From contig NZ_CP196351.1 of the NCBI RefSeq assembly GCF_051668705.1, positions 1,674,001-1,738,000 of the forward strand: a DNA stretch of 64,000 nucleotides, given 5' to 3'. Below the pieces are notes generated by a model. It was given only the letters and a program-made list of their open reading frames with translations, searched no databases and was not told the origin of the DNA. Both the position numbers and the translations under genes were made by a program. This stretch comes from Alterisphingorhabdus sp051668705. GTDB taxonomy: Bacteria; Pseudomonadota; Alphaproteobacteria; Sphingomonadales; Sphingomonadaceae. Below, one piece after another: positions 54,296-61,223 of the stretch. Position 1 is the first letter of the stretch. Each line of letters starts with the position of its first letter.

Positions 54296-55542
54296 CCGAC
54301 AAAATGGAAACACACCCGCCTCGCTTAGCGCAGCCCTTTGCATGGCAAGAGCGCAATGATCTGATAGATTTTTGCAAATTGCTAGACGGCAATGCGGGGT
54401 CAGGCACCAATGCTCGTCTCGTAGGCGGAGTGGTGCGTGATGCCCTTTTGGGTGTACAAGCGGCCGATATTGATCTGGCCACAAAATTGCTGCCACAAAA
54501 TGTTATGCGCATCGCTAAATCAGCAGGGCTAAGCGCCATTCCCACCGGTATTGCGCATGGCACAGTGACCGTAGTTCTGGCGCAGGGCACAGTCGAAGTG
54601 ACGACCCTGAGACGCGATGTCAGTACAGATGGACGCCATGCAACCATCGTTTTTTCTGACGATTGGCAGGAAGATGCCGCAAGGCGTGATTTTACCTTTA
54701 ACGCCTTTTATGCGGTGCCAGAAAATGGTGCACTATATGATTATTTTGACGGGCAAAATGACCTTGATGCGGGGATAGTGCGCTTTATCGGTGATGCGCG
54801 CGAGCGTATAAATGAAGATTATTTGCGTATCATGCGCTATTTTCGTTTCCATGCCCGCTATGGTCAGGGCCCATTAGATCAATCCACCCTTGCCCTTTGC
54901 GCCGAGCTGGCGCCCAGATTACAAGGATTGTCGAGAGAACGCATTGCTCAGGAGCTACTTCGCCTGATCATGATGCCGGAGCCCATATCGACAATGAAGG
55001 CCATGCAGGACGCTGGTATTTGGGAGTTTATCATCCCGGAAATCAATAAAGAGGGGATTGAACGGCTTGAGGAGACTCTGCAACGCGGACGCGCCGAAAA
55101 TATTACAGTTATAGCTATGAGCCGCCTCGCCGCTTTGCTGGCGTCCGGAAAAGACGTTCCTGCAAAAGTCGCAGCGGCTTTGCGCCTATCGCGCAAACAA
55201 CAGAAAACGCTCACGCTCTTATGCTCATCAGATGCACAGCAAGCCGATGATATTGTCAGTCTGGCCTATTTCCATGGGTCGGAAATGGCACTGCAAATTG
55301 CTCTTTTAAAAGGGAGTCAATCAGCACTGCATACAGCAAAACACTATCTTGCTGGTTGGATTAAACCGGTTTTCCCAATTGGTGGCCGCGATATTATCAA
55401 TGCCGGTGTAGAGCCAGGACCGCAAATTTCCGCGCTCTTGCAAAAGGGGGAAAAACAATGGCTCAAGCAGAACTGCCCTGAAATAAATGATATTCCCGAC
55501 TATATTGCCAAATTTATATCAAACGAAAATATCAGACAGTGA
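54292..55542 (+). CDS. cca: CCA-adding enzyme / poly(A) polymerase family
   Basis: A 416-residue class II nucleotidyltransferase that adds or repairs the CCA end of tRNA. ARLVGGVVRDALLGVQAADIDLA holds the GG and DxD motifs (near 39-62), followed by RRDFTFNAFYA, RINEDYLRIMRYFRFHARYG and RERIAQELLRLI. The start is GTG, overlapping the NUDIX stop as GTGA; an ATG four codons later is possible. Its last 11 bases overlap the convergent GGDEF/EAL gene. Confidence 0.93.
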   Translation: MTDKMETHPPRLAQPFAWQERNDLIDFCKLLDGNAGSGTNARLVGGVVRDALLGVQAADIDLATKLLPQNVMRIAKSAGLSAIPTGIAHGTVTVVLAQGTVEVTTLRRDVSTDGRHATIVFSDDWQEDAARRDFTFNAFYAVPENGALYDYFDGQNDLDAGIVRFIGDARERINEDYLRIMRYFRFHARYGQGPLDQSTLALCAELAPRLQGLSRERIAQELLRLIMMPEPISTMKAMQDAGIWEFIIPEINKEGIERLEETLQRGRAENITVIAMSRLAALLASGKDVPAKVAAALRLSRKQQKTLTLLCSSDAQQADDIVSLAYFHGSEMALQIALLKGSQSALHTAKHYLAGWIKPVFPIGGRDIINAGVEPGPQISALLQKGEKQWLKQNCPEINDIPDYIAKFISNENIRQ

Positions 55543-57295
55543 TTGCTTTTGATGCTCTGGCTTGCTCCAAAAATGCAAATGCATCATCTGCACTTAAAGG
55601 CTTTGCATAATAATAGCCTTGCCCATTGGAACAACCCAAGGCCGCCAAAGTGTTAGAAAGCTCCTTGGTTTCAATACCTTCGGCGGTCGTCTCCATACCC
55701 AAAGCGCTGGCAAGCGATAAAACAGCCCGCACGATTGCAACTCTGTCTCTGTCCTGCAGCATGGGCGTTACGAAACTGCGATCAATCTTCAGAATATCAA
55801 TGGGCAGTTTTTGCAAATATTCTAGGCTTGAATAACCAGTGCCGAAATCGTCCATTGCCAATTTTGTATCGAGAGACTTTAAGGCTTCCATCACATTTCT
55901 GGCTCGGTCAGGATCACTGACGATAACGCTCTCGGTCAGTTCCAATGTTAGCTGATCGCCGGATAAACCATTGGTCCGCACAGCCTCTTCCACAGCATAA
56001 GCCACATCGTCATGGACAAATTGCACTGCGGATAAATTAACCGAGATACGGCCACATAACTGGCTGCTTGATTGCTTATCCCATTTCTTTAAGGTCTTGG
56101 CAGCTTCATATAATGCCCAGCGACCCAAAGGCACAATCAATCCGCATTCTTCAGCAATCGGGATAAATTCAGCTGGCGAAATAGGTCCGCGGTCGGGATG
56201 ATTCCAGCGAGCCAGAGCCTCAAAGCCAATAACTTGCTCTGTGCCCAAATCAACCAAAGGCTGAAATGCCAGTTCAAGCGCATCTTGATCAATTGCTGTT
56301 CTAAGATCACTTTCAAGCGTGAAACGGTTGCGCGAGAAATCGAGAACAGCCTTGCTATAATGTTCGATTTTACCAGTGGTTTTCGCCTGTTTTAGGGCGA
56401 TTTGTGCATGGCGTATATTGTCCGACGGGTTAGCACAATCATGCTTGTCAATCGCGATACCCATAGCGGCAGAGACACTGACTTTCAGCGCACCCAATGC
56501 ATAAGGATCGTCAAAAACAGACGAAATACGCGCAATTGTGGCATCCAGATCATCTGTTTTATTCTTCAATCTGACGAAAATGCCAAATTCATTACCGCCC
56601 ATACGCCCTAGAACATCGCCATTACGAATGACATTGCTCAAACGGCTTGCCACAGTCAGGATAAGCTCATCACCAACAATGGATCCAGCGCATTCATTGA
56701 CTTGGCGGAAGCGCGAAAGATCAATCGCAAAAATTGCGAACAATTCCGCGTCATCCCTTTCTCCGATTGCATTATCGCTCTGGTTTTCGTCTTTGATTTT
56801 GGCAACCAGATCGTCAACGGCCTCTTCAAAGCCTGTGCGATTATACAGACCAGTCAGGCTGTCTGATAGCATTTCGCGGTGCAGGTTACGCCGCACCTGC
56901 ATTTCCGAAGTGCGATCAACAAAAGTGATGAGATATCGCCCTTGTGTGCCCGCACTATCAAAAGAGGCAATGCTGACATCAATTTGGCGTGGATTGACGC
57001 CGTCTTCTCGTCTCCACTCAAATGTATAAGGCGGTGATCCAGCAATATAATCACATGTTACCTGCCGAATTTTTGCGTCATCAATAATCAGATCGTGATT
57101 TTGGTTAGTGCTGTTCACATTTAGCTTCAGCACATCAAACATCGTATTAGAGGCTTTTAAGTCAAAATCACCTTGCGCGTTTTTCTCTACTATAATTGCA
57201 GCTACAGGCAAGGCGTCGACCAGAAAGCCTACGCCTAAAGCGACAATCTGATCATCTACAGCAAAATCGCTGGACTTCGGTCTTACGAGTGACAT
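55532..57295 (-). CDS. GGDEF/EAL protein with GGNEF motif
   Basis: A 587-residue cytosolic c-di-GMP protein with no clear membrane segment. A PAS-like N-terminus (about 15-135) is followed by a GGDEF domain (about 140-310) whose signature reads GGNEF, lacking the metal-binding acid at the third position. The EAL domain (about 320-580) looks intact: FEALARW, NLSAVQF, ELTESV and AMDDFGTGYSSLEYL with a lysine in LKIDRSFV. It is thus likely a phosphodiesterase, with the first domain perhaps a GTP sensor (inference). Convergent with cca. Confidence 0.92.
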   Translation of the reverse strand: MSLVRPKSSDFAVDDQIVALGVGFLVDALPVAAIIVEKNAQGDFDLKASNTMFDVLKLNVNSTNQNHDLIIDDAKIRQVTCDYIAGSPPYTFEWRREDGVNPRQIDVSIASFDSAGTQGRYLITFVDRTSEMQVRRNLHREMLSDSLTGLYNRTGFEEAVDDLVAKIKDENQSDNAIGERDDAELFAIFAIDLSRFRQVNECAGSIVGDELILTVASRLSNVIRNGDVLGRMGGNEFGIFVRLKNKTDDLDATIARISSVFDDPYALGALKVSVSAAMGIAIDKHDCANPSDNIRHAQIALKQAKTTGKIEHYSKAVLDFSRNRFTLESDLRTAIDQDALELAFQPLVDLGTEQVIGFEALARWNHPDRGPISPAEFIPIAEECGLIVPLGRWALYEAAKTLKKWDKQSSSQLCGRISVNLSAVQFVHDDVAYAVEEAVRTNGLSGDQLTLELTESVIVSDPDRARNVMEALKSLDTKLAMDDFGTGYSSLEYLQKLPIDILKIDRSFVTPMLQDRDRVAIVRAVLSLASALGMETTAEGIETKELSNTLAALGCSNGQGYYYAKPLSADDAFAFLEQARASKAITV

Positions 57296-57383
57296 TTTGT
57301 AAAACTAGCAAAAACATGTAAAAAAAACGCTAATCAGTAAATGGATCGCACAATTGACTTTGGTAGCGCACTGAGACTTTTGA

Positions 57384-59660
57384 TTAGTCCTCGAAACGGT
57401 TTGATCGCGGGAACCCATTGGGGGGCAATCGTCCGGCTGCGCCACGGGCAACCTTCCAAAGGCCAATGTCGGTTTCCGTTCTGCGCCGCCCAGTTTCCCC
57501 GCCCATTGTCCAACTCAATCCATCAGCGAAGCAAAATGCCGTTGCGTCTGATAATCCGCCATCGCGATAGCGCTGTAGCTGCACACCCTGCCCCCGCGCC
57601 ATTTGCGGCAAATCGGCCAAAGCGAAGATAACCAGCTTACGATTATCGCCAATTGCTGCGATATGATCCGCATTATCAGACATTAACCGCGCAACCTTTA
57701 GTCGAGCATTGCCTTTGAGATTGACAATCTGCTTGCCCTTGCGCGTTTCGGACAGGACATCTTCGGTCGCCAGTTGAAAGCCCCGGCCATTATCAGCGAC
57801 GACAAGGAATTTCTTACCTGCCACAAATGGCAAAGCGCCGATAATATTGGCATCATTATCGATATCCAGCATGGACCGCACCGGCTCACCAAAGCCGCGT
57901 GCGCCCGGCAACTTATCGACGCCGAGAGCATAAAAACGCCCGTTATCAGTTATCAAAACCAACCGATCCGTTGTTTGCGCATGTAAAGCGAAAGCCGGAC
58001 CATCGCCTTCCTTAAACTTACTCAGATCATCACGCGATAAATCGGCATGGCCTTTCATCGCCTTAATCCATCCACGTGTCGAAAGGATAACCGTTGCCGG
58101 TTCCTTCTCGATCATCGCTTCCAGTGGGATTTCGCGCGCCGCGCCTGCCTCTTCCAAGGTTGTGCGGCGCTTGCCCAAAACAGTGTCTTCTGCATAGGCC
58201 TTGCGCAACTCTGTCAAATCGCGCTTCATACGGGTGCGTTGACGCGCTTGACTGTCGAGCAGTTTGAGCAAATCTTCACGCTCTTTTTCCAGAGCATCAC
58301 GCTCGCGCTTTAGCTCCATCTCTTCAAGTTTGCGCAATGAGCGCAATCGCATATTGAGAATGGCCTCGGCCTGCCGATCGGTAAGCTCAAACTCAGCCAT
58401 CATAATTGGCTTGGGTTCATCCTCATTGCGGATAATCTCAATAACCCGATCAAGGTTGAGAAAAGCGATGATATAACCGCCCAGCAGTTCGAGCCGCGCG
58501 TTAATATTGTCCAGACGGTGCTGTGTCTTACGTTGCAGAACGACAAATTGATGCGCAAGCCAATGCTGCAAAATCTCTTTTAGCCCCATTACGGATGGTG
58601 CACGAATAGCATCCAACACGTTCATATTGAGCGAAAAGCGCGATTCCAGATCGGTCATCCGGAAAAGACTGTCCATCAATATATCCGATTCCACTGTCCG
58701 GCTGCGCGGCTCCAGCACGATACGGATATTTTCATCGGATTCGTCACGAACATCGGCCAAAATAGGCAGTTTTTTATCAAGCACCAAGGTGGCTATCTGC
58801 TCGATCAACTTACCTTTTTGCACCTGATAAGGGATCTCTGTAATGACGATCTGCCACTGCCCGCGGCCAATGTCTTCCTTCTCCCATCGTGCCCTTAGGC
58901 GGAATGAACCACGCCCAGTGCGATAAGCCTCAGAAATGACATCGCGGCTATCTGGCAAAATACCGCCAGTGGCAAAGTCAGGTCCATGAAAAACCTCCAT
59001 CAGGCTTTCATGGCTGACATTTTTGTCATCAATCACTAGCAATGCCGCGTCGATAATTTCAGCCACATTGTGCGAAGGAATAGATGTCGCCATGCCAACG
59101 GCGATGCCAGCGGCACCATTGGCCAGCAAATTGGGGAACAGCCCGGGCAAAACCTCTGGCTCTTCATCTTCGCCATTATAGGTTGGCAGAAAATTGACCG
59201 TACCCTCATTCAGGCCGTTCATCAGCTCAATAGCTGTCTCGGTCAGCCGCGCTTCGGTGTAACGATAGGCCGCAGCATTATCGCCATCAATATTGCCAAA
59301 ATTGCCCTGCCCATCGACCAGCGGATAGCGCAGTGCAAAGTCCTGCGCCAAACGCACCATGGCATCATAAACTGCCTGATCGCCATGGGGGTGATATTTA
59401 CCAACCACATCACCGACGACCCGCGCGCATTTTTTATACCCGCTTTTGGGGTCAAGCTTGAGGCCCCGCATCGCCCATAGCAGGCGGCGGTGCACGGGTT
59501 TTAACCCATCGCGAACATCCGGCAATGAGCGCGCGGTGATGGTTGATAAAGCATAGACCAGATAACGCTCTGATAAAGCATCATCAAAAGACGTTGGGAG
59601 AATATTGGGATTATCCTCTCCATCGTCATTGTCATCAATATCAATGATTTCATCACTCAT
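57384..59660 (-). CDS. parC: DNA topoisomerase IV subunit A
   Basis: A 758-residue type IIA topoisomerase subunit, which unlinks daughter chromosomes. An acidic leader (1-20) precedes the breakage-reunion domain. The quinolone region reads YHPHGDQAVYDAMVRLAQ, and the catalytic tyrosine is in AAAYRYTEARL near residue 133. The C-terminal pinwheel repeats are shorter than in GyrA and lack a clear GyrA box, which favours ParC. The residue at the usual quinolone-contact serine is glutamine. Located 88 bases upstream of the GGDEF/EAL start, transcribed away from the NTF2-like gene on the same strand. Confidence 0.92.
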   Translation of the reverse strand: MSDEIIDIDDNDDGEDNPNILPTSFDDALSERYLVYALSTITARSLPDVRDGLKPVHRRLLWAMRGLKLDPKSGYKKCARVVGDVVGKYHPHGDQAVYDAMVRLAQDFALRYPLVDGQGNFGNIDGDNAAAYRYTEARLTETAIELMNGLNEGTVNFLPTYNGEDEEPEVLPGLFPNLLANGAAGIAVGMATSIPSHNVAEIIDAALLVIDDKNVSHESLMEVFHGPDFATGGILPDSRDVISEAYRTGRGSFRLRARWEKEDIGRGQWQIVITEIPYQVQKGKLIEQIATLVLDKKLPILADVRDESDENIRIVLEPRSRTVESDILMDSLFRMTDLESRFSLNMNVLDAIRAPSVMGLKEILQHWLAHQFVVLQRKTQHRLDNINARLELLGGYIIAFLNLDRVIEIIRNEDEPKPIMMAEFELTDRQAEAILNMRLRSLRKLEEMELKRERDALEKEREDLLKLLDSQARQRTRMKRDLTELRKAYAEDTVLGKRRTTLEEAGAAREIPLEAMIEKEPATVILSTRGWIKAMKGHADLSRDDLSKFKEGDGPAFALHAQTTDRLVLITDNGRFYALGVDKLPGARGFGEPVRSMLDIDNDANIIGALPFVAGKKFLVVADNGRGFQLATEDVLSETRKGKQIVNLKGNARLKVARLMSDNADHIAAIGDNRKLVIFALADLPQMARGQGVQLQRYRDGGLSDATAFCFADGLSWTMGGETGRRRTETDIGLWKVARGAAGRLPPNGFPRSNRFED

Positions 59661-59736
59661 GCCACAGTCGTTAGCAGCGCCGCTCTATCTTGGCGAGACA
59701 GCATAAGTGAAAACTGTGGATGCCTGATAAATAGGC

Positions 59737-60189
59737 TTAATCAAACCAATCAGAATTTATACCAACCCCATCACGCTCATTATCCCATATGATGGACATG
59801 ATCCACCAGCGGCCGCTTTTACCAATGATGCCGTCATGCCAAAAGTGAATCATATTAATGCCTTGGAACAGCACTTCTTCGCTCTCCGGGCTGTCCTTTG
59901 CCAGATAGGATGAAAAGACATGGGCTATTTGGCCAAACACGCGCGTTTGCCGAGCGGTTTCAATCTCGTAAAAGCTGCGGCCAGCCAATAGCGGAATGGT
60001 GGCATCTCGGAATCCGTCAAAATCAAAACAATAGGCTATTGGCTTTCCATCCTCGATGCGCGTGCGCGTAATCAATGCAGAAGGATGGTAGATTGTTTTG
60101 TCTCGCTCCCAATCTTGCCCGCCTGCCGGACCGGAAATACACGCATAAAGCGTATGCAAAACACCATCTATTGTTGAAAAATCATCCAT
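59737..60189 (-). CDS. NTF2-like (SnoaL-type) protein
   Basis: A 150-residue protein with the cone-shaped NTF2-like fold expected from its pattern: an N-terminal helix DFSTIDGVLHTLYACISGP, a FDFDGFRDAT segment, and strands ending in GRWWIMSIIWDNE. AAGGAG before the ATG at 60189 supports the start. No enzymatic role can be assigned. It is divergent from purC and transcribed toward parC. Confidence 0.78.
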   Translation of the reverse strand: MDDFSTIDGVLHTLYACISGPAGGQDWERDKTIYHPSALITRTRIEDGKPIAYCFDFDGFRDATIPLLAGRSFYEIETARQTRVFGQIAHVFSSYLAKDSPESEEVLFQGINMIHFWHDGIIGKSGRWWIMSIIWDNERDGVGINSDWFD

Positions 60190-60246
60190 ATGGGTGCTCC
60201 TTTTGGATATTCATTTTGCGACATCATCAGCGGAGCCAAAGCCGCT

Positions 60247-60276
60247 TTCACTATTCCATTGCAATTTGTCTATAAT
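60247..60276 (+). promoter_or_regulatory. Probable purC promoter
   Basis: TTCACT (60247-60252), 18 bases, then a perfect TATAAT (60271-60276), in the 197 bases between the NTF2-like gene and purC. The leader to the purC ATG would be about 100 bases. No PurR-type operator was recognised. Confidence 0.42.
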
Positions 60277-60386
60277 CTGCGCGCACGAATTGCACCATGG
60301 CTATTGATCGACTATAGGCCGAGCAATCGGCTGTCCCGCCAACTCGCGTGCAATCATGCAGCGCCAGTAGCCTATCAGAGAATATT

Positions 60387-61169
60387 ATGACCCGTCGCCG
60401 CCAAATCTATGAAGGCAAAGCCAAGATATTATATGAAGGCCCAGAACCGGGCACGATTATTCAATATTTCAAAGATGATGCCACGGCATTTAATGCTGAG
60501 AAAAAGGGCACCATTAACGGCAAGGGTGTGATCAATAATCGGATCAGCGAATATGTATTCACCCGCCTGAGCCATATTGGCATTCCAACGCATTTTGTGC
60601 GCCGTTTAAACATGCGCGAGCAATTGGTGCGTCAGGTTGAAATCGTTCCGGTTGAGGTCATTGTTCGCAATGTGGCCGCTGGTTCAATCTGCAAAAGGCT
60701 CGGTCTAGAAGAAGGCCAGCCCCTGCCCCATACGCTGATCGAATATTGCTATAAGGATGACGCGCTGGGCGACCCTCTTATAGCCGAAGAACATATCTCC
60801 TGCTTTGGCTGGGCAACACAGGAAGAAATGCAGGATATTTCATCCATGGCTATCCGCATCAACGATTTTATGTGCGGACTGTTTTCCGGCATCGGCATCA
60901 GGCTTATTGATTTCAAACTGGAATTTGGGCGTTTGTTTGATGGCGATTTTTCGCGGATCATATTGGCCGATGAGATCAGCCCAGATGGTTGCCGGTTATG
61001 GGATATGGAAACCAATGAAAAACTGGATAAGGACCGCTTTCGCCGCGATTTAGGCGGAGAGGTTGAGGCCTATCAAGAGGTCGCTCGCCGCTTAGGTCTG
61101 GTTCAGGATCAAAGTGCTAATGAAGTGCTCGATCTTGACAGCCATCGCAAAAAACGAGAGCCCAAATGA
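60387..61169 (+). CDS. purC: Phosphoribosylaminoimidazole-succinocarboxamide synthase
   Basis: A 260-residue SAICAR synthetase, which joins aspartate to CAIR with ATP in purine synthesis. It shows RRQIYEGKAKILYEG (ATP loop), the YFKDDATAFNAEKKG region, PVEVIVRNVAAGSICKRLG and RLIDFKLEFGR. The start at 60387 is chosen from the family; the frame extends 13 codons upstream. The length is within the usual range for the bacterial type. Confidence 0.96.
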   Translation: MTRRRQIYEGKAKILYEGPEPGTIIQYFKDDATAFNAEKKGTINGKGVINNRISEYVFTRLSHIGIPTHFVRRLNMREQLVRQVEIVPVEVIVRNVAAGSICKRLGLEEGQPLPHTLIEYCYKDDALGDPLIAEEHISCFGWATQEEMQDISSMAIRINDFMCGLFSGIGIRLIDFKLEFGRLFDGDFSRIILADEISPDGCRLWDMETNEKLDKDRFRRDLGGEVEAYQEVARRLGLVQDQSANEVLDLDSHRKKREPK

Positions 61170-61170
61170 T

Positions 61171-61194
61171 TGTTACGAAAGCGTTTTTGTAACA
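61171..61194 (+). other. Hairpin between purC and the M16 peptidase gene
   Basis: A 10-bp stem (TGTTACGAAA and TTTTGTAACA, one G-T pair) with a 4-base loop, starting right after the purC stop. It has no GC-rich lower stem and no following T tract, so it is not a normal terminator. It could be an mRNA stability element. Confidence 0.4.
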
Positions 61195-61223
61195 GCACGC
61201 CTTAAGGTAACGAATAAGCATAT

